This document shows, one piece after another, positions 27,077 through 36,021 of a stretch of 64,000 nucleotides of DNA (position 1 is its first letter; each line of letters opens with the position of its first letter). The stretch is from contig CANLDA010000011.1 of the NCBI GenBank assembly GCA_947489325.1, forward strand, positions 1 to 64,000. The letters run 5' to 3'. The DNA is from an uncultured Paracoccaceae bacterium. GTDB lineage: Bacteria > Pseudomonadota > Alphaproteobacteria > Rhodobacterales > Rhodobacteraceae. The notes below the pieces were generated by a model. It worked only from the letters and a program-made list of their open reading frames with translations, did not search any database and was not told the DNA's origin. A program made the translations under genes and the position numbers.

Positions 27077-27822
27077 AATTGATTGAATTGTCTGATTTAT
27101 CGGTGCGCTTTGGTGCGCAGACGATCCTGAGTCATGTGAACCTGACACTGACTCCCGGTGAGATTGTCACAATTGTCGGCCCCAATGGGTCGGGAAAATC
27201 AAGCCTGTTGCGTGTGATCATTGGTGCACTCAGACCAAGTGCGGGATCGGTTCGGCGGCAGGAAGGGGTGCGCATTGGGTATGTGCCGCAAAAGCTGCAT
27301 ATTGATCCAACTCTGCCTATGACCGTACGCCGGTTTCTGAGTCTGCCAAGTCGGGTATCGGATAAAGTGGTCGGCGATGCATTGGAGCAGGCCGGGGCAG
27401 GGCATCTTGAATCCCATCAGATGGCGGATTTGTCCGGTGGGCAGTTTCAGCGCGTGTTGCTGGCACGTGCTTTGCTGAGCGACCCGCAGGTCTTGATTTT
27501 GGACGAGGCGACGCAGGGCCTTGATCAACCCGGATCAGCTGCGTTCTATCGCCAGATTGAAGAGGTTCGGGATCGGTTGGGGTGTGCTGTGGTGATGGTC
27601 AGTCACGAACTGCATGTGGTGATGGCCTCGTCTGATCGCGTGATCTGTTTGAACGGGCATATTTGTTGCGAAGGAGCGCCGGAACATGTGGCCTCTGCGC
27701 CGGAGTATCGTGCGTTGTTTGGGTCTGGCACCCAAGGCGCGTTGGCGCTGTATCGACACGAGCACAACCATTCCCATGATCATGGGTGCGATCATGACCA
27801 TGCACATGAGACCGCACAATGA
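27073..27822 (+). CDS. znuC: Zinc ABC transporter ATP-binding protein
   Basis: 249 residues from ATG 27073 (ATGA overlap with zur). Walker A is GPNGSGKSS, the signature LSGGQFQRVLLARAL and Walker B VLILDEATQGLD. The C-terminus is His/Asp-rich (HEHNHSHDHGCDHDHAH), a feature of ZnuC that may bind zinc. An in-frame upstream start at 27031 lies inside zur and has no ribosome binding site. Confidence 0.95.
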   Translation: MKLIELSDLSVRFGAQTILSHVNLTLTPGEIVTIVGPNGSGKSSLLRVIIGALRPSAGSVRRQEGVRIGYVPQKLHIDPTLPMTVRRFLSLPSRVSDKVVGDALEQAGAGHLESHQMADLSGGQFQRVLLARALLSDPQVLILDEATQGLDQPGSAAFYRQIEEVRDRLGCAVVMVSHELHVVMASSDRVICLNGHICCEGAPEHVASAPEYRALFGSGTQGALALYRHEHNHSHDHGCDHDHAHETAQ

Positions 27823-28622
27823 GCTTTTTAGATGATTTCCTGATCCGCGCTGCATTGGCAGGTATTGGTGTGGCAATCGCAGCGGCACCCTTGGGGTGTT
27901 TTGTTGTGTGGCGCCGCATGGCTTACTTCGGTGACGCTGCTGCGCATGCAGCAGTGTTGGGCGTTGCGCTGGCTTTGATGTTTTCCACTTCGATTTTCGC
28001 CGGGGTGCTCGCTGTGTCATTGTTAATGGCGCTGGCAGTTTCCTCGCTGACTGCCCACGGTCAGGCGATGGACACAATGCTGGGCGTGATGGCCCATTCG
28101 GCGCTGGCCATTGGTTTGGTGGCCGTGTCGTTTGTGCAAGGCGTGCGGGTTGATTTAATGGCCTATCTTTTTGGGGATATTTTGGCGGTTTCCAAAGGTG
28201 ATCTGGCGGTGATTTGGGGCGGTGCTGCTGCGGTTATTCTGTTGATCTTGTGGCGCTGGTCGGCCCTGTTGACGGCGACATTAAACCCTGATCTTGCCAG
28301 TGCAGCGGGGATTAATCCACGACGCGAGCAATTGGTGCTGACGGTTGCATTGGCGCTTGTTGTTGCGGTTGCAATTAAGGTTGTCGGAGCGTTGCTTATC
28401 GGGGCATTGCTGATCATCCCTCCGGCAGGGGCACGCCATTTTGCCAATACACCGGAACGCATGGCAGCTTTGGCCGCAGTGATTGGTGGCTTGTCTGTGG
28501 CCCTAGGGCTGTGGGCCGCGTTTCAATTCGATACACCAACAGGGCCGACAATCGTCAGCGTAGCAGCGGCCCTTTTTGTTGTGTCAGGGGTTGGTGGGGC
28601 ATTGGTTAAACGCTTGGGGTGA
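27819..28622 (+). CDS. znuB: Zinc ABC transporter permease
   Basis: 267 residues, ATGA overlap with znuC. It is an ABC-3-type membrane permease with seven to eight hydrophobic segments. The conserved 'GDAAAHAAVLGVAL' near residue 38 and 'GALLIIPPAGARHFANT' near residue 195 are family hallmarks. It ends 17 bases inside the convergent LysR gene. Confidence 0.94.
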   Translation: MSFLDDFLIRAALAGIGVAIAAAPLGCFVVWRRMAYFGDAAAHAAVLGVALALMFSTSIFAGVLAVSLLMALAVSSLTAHGQAMDTMLGVMAHSALAIGLVAVSFVQGVRVDLMAYLFGDILAVSKGDLAVIWGGAAAVILLILWRWSALLTATLNPDLASAAGINPRREQLVLTVALALVVAVAIKVVGALLIGALLIIPPAGARHFANTPERMAALAAVIGGLSVALGLWAAFQFDTPTGPTIVSVAAALFVVSGVGGALVKRLG

Positions 28623-29604
28623 TCTCTGGATCGGTGTTCAGCGCATCAAGACCAATAACCCCCATTTGTCGATCAATCTGCTGAACCAGAGTATCCCGCG
28701 CGAGGCGAGCCAAATCAGATGGCAAACTACCAAGTTCATTTTCACGTGCCACCACGGTGATAGATCGCGAAAACTCTGCGCTGGGCAGAGGTTTCAGGCG
28801 CAGGGGCATTTTTTCGACGAACCCGTCAATCAGCAGGCTGGGCGTGAGGATCGTAAATCCCAACCCCTGTGCGACACAGGCTGTTACCATGCTGGAGCGA
28901 TCTGCCTGAATGACGCGAGGCGCAAACAGCTTAAGGCGGCGCAGGTGTTGTTCTGTGCGTCGCCCGACACTGGTTGACCCGGCAAAGCGTACCAACGGCA
29001 GATGCTCAAGAATGTCACTGATAGACTTTGTCGGCCCCCGGTAATCTTGTGGCAATACCAACAGGAACTTTTCCTGTAAAACAGGGTGCCGTTCCAACCC
29101 ATCCATGTCGTAAAACGGGTCAGAGGTGATCACCACATCGGCGCGCTTGGTGCGTAATAAGGCATCGTGATCTTCGCTAATACCAGCGTGCAAAGTCAGG
29201 TCTTCAACGCCAAAGTTCGTTTTTGCGAGGGATACCAATGGGGGTGTAAGAGTGGTTGCAATGGAGGCCAGCACGCCCACACGCAGGACGCTGATGGATT
29301 GCGGTCCTTCGTGGCGCATACTGCTGGCAAGGTCTTCGACCGATCCGAGAATTTTCTGCGCATGTCGGAACAAAAGTTGCCCGGCTTGCGTTAGGGTTAA
29401 TGGGCGGGACTTACGGTCAAACAACGCTACATCATAGGAGGCTTCGAGGCTGGCAAGATGTTGTGAGGCTGCGGATTGCGTCACCCCCAAAAGCTGTGCC
29501 GCTTTGGTCACTTGCCCGGTTTCGGCAATGGCCACGAACAATTCAAGCGTCTTGATCAGGTTGGTGTCATGCGAGGTGCGAGGGGGCATTTTTGTCATCA
29601 TCAT
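28606..29604 (-). CDS. LysR-family regulator divergent from the MttB gene
   Basis: Up to 332 residues. Three tandem ATGs at 29604, 29601 and 29598 make the start uncertain. The HTH is IKTLELFVAIAETGQVTKAA followed by QLLGVTQSAASQHLASLEA. The effector domain runs from about residue 105. It is divergent from the methyltransferase/dehydrogenase genes with an 83-base gap. By the usual LysR layout it is the likely regulator of that operon, perhaps sensing a methylated amine. It overlaps znuB by 17 bases. Confidence 0.9.
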   Translation of the reverse strand: MMMTKMPPRTSHDTNLIKTLELFVAIAETGQVTKAAQLLGVTQSAASQHLASLEASYDVALFDRKSRPLTLTQAGQLLFRHAQKILGSVEDLASSMRHEGPQSISVLRVGVLASIATTLTPPLVSLAKTNFGVEDLTLHAGISEDHDALLRTKRADVVITSDPFYDMDGLERHPVLQEKFLLVLPQDYRGPTKSISDILEHLPLVRFAGSTSVGRRTEQHLRRLKLFAPRVIQADRSSMVTACVAQGLGFTILTPSLLIDGFVEKMPLRLKPLPSAEFSRSITVVARENELGSLPSDLARLARDTLVQQIDRQMGVIGLDALNTDPEITPSV

Positions 29605-29618
29605 TAGAATAACTAATG
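29602..29618. promoter_or_regulatory. Candidate LysR operator (CATTAG-N5-CTAATG)
   Basis: A perfect 6-bp inverted repeat with a five-base centre in the divergent 83-base gap between the LysR gene and the MttB gene. It overlaps the first ATG of the LysR gene, a position that suits autorepression. It could be chance AT-rich symmetry. Confidence 0.4.
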
Positions 29619-29687
29619 AAGCCCGGTTTTAATTGCTTTGGCAAGCCCTGCGCGCAACTCTCCTGATAAATATGAAAAGGGCACAAC

Positions 29688-31208
29688 GTGGCACGACGCG
29701 GCACAAGCGGAAAAAGAGAGACACAGGGCGCAGGATTGCTTCGCGTCCCCTATGTGGATCGCAAAATTGGCCCTCTCCCGATTTTATCGCAGGAGGGGCT
29801 GGAACTGATTGAGGCAAACGCGGATCGTATCCTGCTTGAAACCGGTATGGAGTTTCATGACGATCCTGAGTTGTTGGAGATTTTCGCCAAGGCGGGTTGT
29901 GATGTGGACGGCGTGCGGGTGCGGTTCGAACCGGGGTTCTGTCGCAAGATTATACAGGACAAGGCGCCAAGCGAGTTTTTTCAACATGCGCGCAATCCGA
30001 TGAACACCGTGAAAATGGGGGGCAACGCGTCGATTCTGTGTCCGTCATGGGGGCCACCCTTTGTGCATGATCTGGATCGGGGCAGGCGCTATGCCACGAT
30101 TGAGGATTTTGAAACGCTGGTCAAACTGCACCACACCATGCCGTGGCTGCATCATTCTGGCGGAGTCGTGTGTGAACCTGTGGATTTGCCCGCAAACAAG
30201 CGCCACTTGGATATGCTCTATCATCACATCCGTTGGTCTGATCGCGCCTTTATGGGGGCCTTTATCGGGGCAGAACGCGCAGGGCACGCGATTGATATGG
30301 CGCGCATTCTGTTTGGCGCGGATTTTGTGGCGGAAAATGCAGTGCTGTATTGCGTGGCCAATACCAACGCCCCTTTGGTGATGGATGCCAATATGTCTGG
30401 TGCGTTGAAGACATATGCCCGCGCCGGGCAACCCGTGGCGTGCACGCCATGGACACTGACCGGGGCGATGAGCCCCTGTACCGTTGCAGGCACATTGGCG
30501 CAGGTATTGGCGGAAACCATGGCGGCGATGACCTTGGTACAACTGATCAATCCGGGTGCACCCTGCCTTATGGGCTCGTTTGCATCGACCATGTCGATGC
30601 AATCAGGTGCACCAACCTTTGGAACACCGGAGGCTGGACAGATGGTTCTGGCCGCGGGTCAGTTGGCACGCCGTCTTGGGGTGCCTTTGCACACCGTTGG
30701 CACTTTGTCGGCGTCCAAATTGCCTGATGGGCAAAGCCAGCAAGAGGGCACTTGGGGTCTTATGATGGCGATGTTCGCCGGAGCGAATGTGATCAACCAC
30801 GCCACAGGATGGTTAGAAGGGGGGCTGGTCACCAGCTTTGAGAAAACGGTGATTGATGGCGATCTGTGTGGGAAGCTCGCGCGCTTCTTTGATGGCATTG
30901 ATCTTAGTGAAAACGCCCAAGCGATGGATGCGATTGCTGCCACCGGACCGGGGCAACATTTCCTTGGCTCTGAACACACGCAGGCAAATTTCCTTACCGC
31001 GCTGTTTCGCCCGGAAACCCCTGACAACAATTCCTATGAACAATGGGAGATGACTGGCAAGCTGGATACTGCGCAGCGGGCCAATACTCTGTGGAAACAG
31101 CGGCTGGATCAATATCAGGACCCGGGCCTTGATCCAGATATCGACGCGCAATTACAGAACTATATCGCCGCGCGCAAAGCCGAGGCACCAGACATGGAGT
31201 ATTTCTGA
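29688..31208 (+). CDS. Trimethylamine methyltransferase (MttB)-family protein, non-pyrrolysine
   Basis: 506 residues from GTG 29688, with AAAAGG upstream. It is a full-length MttB-superfamily TIM barrel: DPELLEIFAKAGCDVDG, MGGNASILCPSWGPPF, PWLHHSGGVVCEPVD, NPGAPCLMGSF and SASKLPDGQSQQEG. The frame has no internal amber codon and ends at TGA, so there is no pyrrolysine. It thus belongs with the glycine-betaine/quaternary-amine methyltransferase relatives (MtgB-type). No corrinoid protein or reductive activator is nearby. Its stop overlaps the start of a DMGDH-like gene by one base, so the products of the two probably act in sequence. Confidence 0.88.
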   Translation: MARRGTSGKRETQGAGLLRVPYVDRKIGPLPILSQEGLELIEANADRILLETGMEFHDDPELLEIFAKAGCDVDGVRVRFEPGFCRKIIQDKAPSEFFQHARNPMNTVKMGGNASILCPSWGPPFVHDLDRGRRYATIEDFETLVKLHHTMPWLHHSGGVVCEPVDLPANKRHLDMLYHHIRWSDRAFMGAFIGAERAGHAIDMARILFGADFVAENAVLYCVANTNAPLVMDANMSGALKTYARAGQPVACTPWTLTGAMSPCTVAGTLAQVLAETMAAMTLVQLINPGAPCLMGSFASTMSMQSGAPTFGTPEAGQMVLAAGQLARRLGVPLHTVGTLSASKLPDGQSQQEGTWGLMMAMFAGANVINHATGWLEGGLVTSFEKTVIDGDLCGKLARFFDGIDLSENAQAMDAIAATGPGQHFLGSEHTQANFLTALFRPETPDNNSYEQWEMTGKLDTAQRANTLWKQRLDQYQDPGLDPDIDAQLQNYIAARKAEAPDMEYF

Positions 31209-33601
31209 TGGCACGCACAGTGATTATCGGTGGGGGCGCGATTGGGTTGGGTCTGGCCTATCATTTGACCAAGCGAGGTGCGGATGATGTGGTGTTGTTG
31301 GAACGCAATCAACTGACTTCTGGTACAAGCTGGCATGCCGCAGGGATCGTAGGGCCATTGCGTGCCACCCCAAATATGACGCGCCTCGCAATGTATGCGT
31401 TGGAACTGTTCCCTCAGCTTGAAGACGAAACCGGGATGAGTACCGGGTATAAAAGGACTGGCGGCTATTGGCTGGCGCGTCGTCCTGAACGCATGAATGA
31501 ATTGCATCGCATTGCATCGCTGGGTCGACACTTTGGTCTGACACCAAAGGTGTTGGACGGTGATGATATTTCAATTCAAGGGCTTGCGACATCGGGCCTT
31601 GTTGGAGCGTTGCATGTGGCAGAGGACGCCAACGTCAACCCAGTGGATTTGTGCATGGCCTATGCGCGTGGGGCCAAACGGGGGGGCGTGGAGATTCGTG
31701 AAGGCGTAGAAGTTGCCGACATATTGAAATCGCGCGGTCGCGTGTCGGGGGTGCGTTTGGCCGACGGGGACATTATAGAGGCCGATCAGGTCGCCTTGTG
31801 TGGTGGAGCCTGGTCTAAACCTTTGGCTGATGCGCTGGGCGTGGCGTTGCCGTTGCAGGCGGTCGAGCATATGTATGTCGTGACCCAACCTATGCCGGGA
31901 CTGCTTGATCCGTTTCCGGTGATCCGGGACCTGGATCGCGGGATTTACATCAAAGGCGACGCAGGAAAATTGGTGATTGGTGGCTTTGAACCGGATGCAA
32001 AATGCTGGAATGCTTTTGGCCCCGAAGGCAGCCGACCGTTTCTGGAGCTGCCTGAAGATTGGGATCAGTTTACGCCCTTCATGGAAGCCGCACTTGATCT
32101 GGTGCCCGCGTTGGAACAAGTCGGCATCCAGCATTTCATGAATGGTCCTGAAAGTTTCACCAACGACACGCGACCCTTGATTGGGGCTGCACCCCATGTG
32201 GATGGCTTGTTTGTGGCGGCAGGACTGAATTCGGTCGGGATCATGTCGTCTGCCGGCATCGGGCGGGTGCTGGCCGATTGGATGATGGACGGGCAGGCCC
32301 CTATGGATTTGTGGGAGGTCGACATCGCCCGTGCTGATCCCGCCGCAGGGGCTGCTGCACATTTGACGGAGCGGATGAAAGAGGCCGTAGGCGACCAATT
32401 TGCCATGCACTGGCCGTTCAAGCAGCCCAAAGCTGGACGTGGATTGCGAAAATCCGCTTTGCATGACCATTGGGCGGCACAGGGGGCTGTGTTTGGCCAG
32501 ACCGCAGGATGGGAGCGCGGGTTGTGGTATGCGCAATCCGATGCAGAAAAGGACCTGCCCTATTCCGTTGGCGCGCAACATTGGTGGCCCATTGCCGCAC
32601 GAGAGGCATCAGTGATGGAGCAAGGTGTGGCTTTGCTTGATCTGTCTCCGTTTACAAAGATTGATATTTCCGGCCCAGATGCCTGCGCCATGCTGAATGG
32701 GTTGACCTGTGCGAATGTGGATGTGGCCAATGGGCGCGTGATTTATACCCCGATCCTGAACGACAGAGGTGGGATTGAAGCCGATGTGACGATCACGCGT
32801 CATGGTGCCACGCATTTCCACCTGACATCCGGCGCAGCGACGCGTTGGCGCGATCTGGCGCTGTTGCACAGACACGCCAAGGGTTGGGATGTCACCCTGA
32901 CAGACCGGACAGAGGGTTATGTAACCCTTGGCGTTATGGGGACGGGATCGCGGGCAGCCCTGCAAAACATGTCGGATGATGATTGGAAAGATTTCCCATT
33001 TGGAACTGTGCGTCAATCTGTGGTGCAGGGTGTATCGGTCATTGCCACGAGGATCAGTTTTGTAGGCGAATTGGGATGGGAGATTACCATTCCAAATGAA
33101 CAGGCTGAGCCAGTGTTTGAGGCGCTTTGCGCCGCGGGGGCCAAACCTTTGGGGCATTATGCGCTGGATGGGTGTCGGATTGAAAAGGGTTTCAAACATT
33201 GGGGCCATGATTTGGGGCCAGAGATCACGCCGCTTGAGGCAGGCCTTGGGTTTACCATCGACTGGGATAAAGACTTCATTGGTAAACCTGCGTTGGTGCA
33301 GCAACACAAACAAGGGCTGACACGCCGGATGTGTTTGTTCCAACTCAAAGGCACCCCTTTGGTTTTGCATGATGAGCCGATTTGGGAAGATGGGCGGGTT
33401 GTTGGGCTAACCACATCGGGCGGTAAAGGCGCGCGCACAGGGATGTTTTTGGCTTTTGGGCTGATCGACATCGCACCAGGTGAAACGCGCGCCCAAACCA
33501 CTGCGCGCAAATTTGAAATCGAAATTGCCGGGCAGATGTATCAGGCGCATGTTTTATTGCGCCCGCCATTTGATCCCTCGGGCACAAGGATGCAGTCATG
33601 A
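31208..33601 (+). CDS. DMGDH/sarcosine dehydrogenase-like FAD oxidoreductase with GcvT domain (first copy)
   Basis: 797 residues. The N-terminal FAD motif is VIIGGGAIGLGLAYHLTKRG. His43 in SGTSWHAAG matches the covalent-FAD His region of DMGDH. A DAO fold to about residue 370 is followed by the FAD-oxidoreductase central domain and a GcvT aminomethyltransferase domain (about 440-790; ERRATIC motifs: GELGWEITIP and GCRIEKGFKHWG). Such enzymes oxidatively demethylate N-methylated glycines and pass the one-carbon unit to tetrahydrofolate. Substrate not predictable from sequence. Overlaps the next paralogue by four bases. Confidence 0.88.
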   Translation: MARTVIIGGGAIGLGLAYHLTKRGADDVVLLERNQLTSGTSWHAAGIVGPLRATPNMTRLAMYALELFPQLEDETGMSTGYKRTGGYWLARRPERMNELHRIASLGRHFGLTPKVLDGDDISIQGLATSGLVGALHVAEDANVNPVDLCMAYARGAKRGGVEIREGVEVADILKSRGRVSGVRLADGDIIEADQVALCGGAWSKPLADALGVALPLQAVEHMYVVTQPMPGLLDPFPVIRDLDRGIYIKGDAGKLVIGGFEPDAKCWNAFGPEGSRPFLELPEDWDQFTPFMEAALDLVPALEQVGIQHFMNGPESFTNDTRPLIGAAPHVDGLFVAAGLNSVGIMSSAGIGRVLADWMMDGQAPMDLWEVDIARADPAAGAAAHLTERMKEAVGDQFAMHWPFKQPKAGRGLRKSALHDHWAAQGAVFGQTAGWERGLWYAQSDAEKDLPYSVGAQHWWPIAAREASVMEQGVALLDLSPFTKIDISGPDACAMLNGLTCANVDVANGRVIYTPILNDRGGIEADVTITRHGATHFHLTSGAATRWRDLALLHRHAKGWDVTLTDRTEGYVTLGVMGTGSRAALQNMSDDDWKDFPFGTVRQSVVQGVSVIATRISFVGELGWEITIPNEQAEPVFEALCAAGAKPLGHYALDGCRIEKGFKHWGHDLGPEITPLEAGLGFTIDWDKDFIGKPALVQQHKQGLTRRMCLFQLKGTPLVLHDEPIWEDGRVVGLTTSGGKGARTGMFLAFGLIDIAPGETRAQTTARKFEIEIAGQMYQAHVLLRPPFDPSGTRMQS

Positions 33602-36009
33602 TGGATGTTCAAGTCGCCATTATCGGTGGGGGCGCGATGGGCGTGTCGTTGCTGTATCATCTGACCAAGATGGGTTGGCGCGATGTGGTGTTGTTGGAAA
33701 AGAATGATCTAACGCATGGATCCACTTGGCATGCGGCGGGTTTGTGTACTCATTTTGCCCATAACCCCACCATTCAGGAATTGCGGGCCACATCGGTCCG
33801 CCTATATCGTGACATTCTGCCACAAGAAACCGGGCAGGATTGCGGGTTTCATCGGTCCGGTGCGATGCGGATTACACGCAACCCGGATCGCATGGATGAA
33901 TTTCGACATGTTGCAGGACTGTCGGATTTCACAGGTTATCCGTTAGAGGTTCTTACACCAGAGCGAATTGCAGAATTGTATCCTCTGGCAAATCTGGATG
34001 GCTTGTTGGGTGGCATATACGAGTCCGATGATGGTCATGTTGACCCTTCGCTGGCAACCAATGCCATGGCGCGGGTTGCAGTAGATGGTGGTGCCGTTAT
34101 CAAACGCTATAGTCCTGTGCATGCCATCCATCAGGAGGAAACGCATTGGATCGTTGAAACCCCCAACGAAACGTACCGCGCGTTTCACGTGGTGAATGCT
34201 GCGGGCACTTGGGGTTTTGAGATTGGTCAGATGATGGGCATCAACGTGCCCTCGGTTCCGGTGCTGCATCAGTATCTCGTCACAGATACAGTGCCTGTGG
34301 TGGCAGATCGTATTGCCGCTGGGGCGCCCGAACTCCCAATGATCCGCGATCCCGAAGAAAGCTGGTACGTGCGTCAGGAGCGCGATGGCCTGATCCTGGG
34401 GCCTTATGAAAAAGAGGCGCAGGTCTGGTCGGTTGATGGCGTACCACCAGAGTTTGGCGCTGAACTGATGCCGCCCGATCTGGATCGCGTGGAACATATC
34501 ATCGAGGCCGCGATGGCCCGCATTCCCGCGCTGGGAGATGGTGGCGTGAAAACAGTTGTAAACGGTCCAATCACCTTTTCACCGGATGCAAATCCCTTGA
34601 TTGGTCCGGCCTTTGGTCATGACAATGCGTGGTTGCTGACCGGATCATCCATGGGTGTGATGGAAGGCGGTGGCGCGGGCTGGTTCCTTGCCCATTGGAT
34701 GACACATGGTGCGCCGCCGATGGATGCGCTTGCAGTGGACAGCCGGCGCTATGGCCCTTGGGCGGATCGTGATTTTCGCGTGGACAAGGCGATTGAATGT
34801 TTCGGTCTGCAATTTGGTGTGCATTACCCTAATGAAGAACGCCCCGCTGGTCGTGACCTGCGTCTATCACCATTGCATGATCGCATGGTTGCGCGTGGGG
34901 CAGTCATGGGCGCGGCCCATGGGTGGGAACGTCCGAACTGGTTCTCAGATATCCAAGGCGACCATGCTGATGAAACTTTTCAGCGCAGCAATTGGTTCGC
35001 CCCTGTGGCCAAAGAGGTTGAGACCACAACCAACCGCGTGGCTATTGCGGATTTGTCGGTGTTTTCGAAGTTTGAAATCACCGGCCCACAAACGCGGACC
35101 TTCATTGACAGTCTGGGTACAAACACGGCTCCGCCAGCTGGCAAGCTGCGCCTTCTGCATGTGCTGACGCCAGCAGGCGGCGTTGCTGCGGAATTTACAG
35201 TCACTATGCTGGCCGAAAACCACGCCTATCTGACAAGCGCCGCCGCCGCCGAGGAAATGGATTTTGATTTGCTGCGGGCGCGTTCCGTTGGATTTGATAT
35301 AACCCTTACCAATGTCACCGAAGATATGGGCGTGATTGGCCTGATGGGGCCGAAGTCACCCGAAGTTCTGAGGGCCGTGGCCCGATGTGATACCGATGCA
35401 GGCTTTGCGTGGTTAACGATGCGGAGTGTCACAATTTCGGGCAAGCTGGCATGGGCTTTGCGGGTGTCGTATCTTGGGGAATGTGGTTGGGAAATCCACG
35501 CCAAGGCGGCAGACCTGCCCGAAATATTTGACGCGCTGGAAAATGCGGGCAAGCCACACGGTGTTGGGTTCTATGGCGCTTATGCAGCCAACTCGATGCG
35601 CCTCGAAAAAGGGTATCGCGGGTGGGGGAGCGAACTTACAACAGAACGCACCCCTGAAGAATGCGGTCTGGGGTCACTTTTGCGCATTCAGGACCGTGAC
35701 TTTGTGGGTGTGACGGCCTTGAAGGAACGCACTGCCGATGATGCGAGATGGGAAATCGTCCTTTTTCAAGTAATGGGAGAGGGGCCTGATCCGTTTTATG
35801 CCCACACAGTTTATCAAAACAACATCCCAGTGGGTGTAGTGACTTCTGGTGCCTATGGATATCGAACGGGCATGACTCTTGCGTTGGCTTATCTGCGCAA
35901 GCGGGGCCTGCGTGAAAATCTGACCGCGCGTGTCCTTGGCGTGGATCGTCCCGTCGTAGTGTTGGACCATGCCCCATTTGACCCTGAAAACACACGTATG
36001 AAACCCTGA
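33598..36009 (+). CDS. DMGDH/sarcosine dehydrogenase-like FAD oxidoreductase with GcvT domain (second copy)
   Basis: 803 residues, a tandem paralogue of the preceding gene. FAD motif AIIGGGAMGVSLLYHLTKMG; His45 in HGSTWHAAG; GcvT domain near the C-terminus (SYLGECGWEIHAK, ANSMRLEKGYRGWG, and TSGAYGYRTGMTLALAYL). Alignment by eye suggests the same domain order but many substitutions, so the two are probably not redundant. One may act on the product of the other (for example a dimethyl then a monomethyl amine). The start codon overlaps the previous stop as ATGATG. Confidence 0.88.
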   Translation: MMDVQVAIIGGGAMGVSLLYHLTKMGWRDVVLLEKNDLTHGSTWHAAGLCTHFAHNPTIQELRATSVRLYRDILPQETGQDCGFHRSGAMRITRNPDRMDEFRHVAGLSDFTGYPLEVLTPERIAELYPLANLDGLLGGIYESDDGHVDPSLATNAMARVAVDGGAVIKRYSPVHAIHQEETHWIVETPNETYRAFHVVNAAGTWGFEIGQMMGINVPSVPVLHQYLVTDTVPVVADRIAAGAPELPMIRDPEESWYVRQERDGLILGPYEKEAQVWSVDGVPPEFGAELMPPDLDRVEHIIEAAMARIPALGDGGVKTVVNGPITFSPDANPLIGPAFGHDNAWLLTGSSMGVMEGGGAGWFLAHWMTHGAPPMDALAVDSRRYGPWADRDFRVDKAIECFGLQFGVHYPNEERPAGRDLRLSPLHDRMVARGAVMGAAHGWERPNWFSDIQGDHADETFQRSNWFAPVAKEVETTTNRVAIADLSVFSKFEITGPQTRTFIDSLGTNTAPPAGKLRLLHVLTPAGGVAAEFTVTMLAENHAYLTSAAAAEEMDFDLLRARSVGFDITLTNVTEDMGVIGLMGPKSPEVLRAVARCDTDAGFAWLTMRSVTISGKLAWALRVSYLGECGWEIHAKAADLPEIFDALENAGKPHGVGFYGAYAANSMRLEKGYRGWGSELTTERTPEECGLGSLLRIQDRDFVGVTALKERTADDARWEIVLFQVMGEGPDPFYAHTVYQNNIPVGVVTSGAYGYRTGMTLALAYLRKRGLRENLTARVLGVDRPVVVLDHAPFDPENTRMKP

Positions 36010-36021
36010 ACGGAGCACATC

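Noticed and set aside
29688-31208. Pyrrolysine in the MttB-family gene
   Set aside because: No in-frame amber codon; the frame is full length and ends at TGA.
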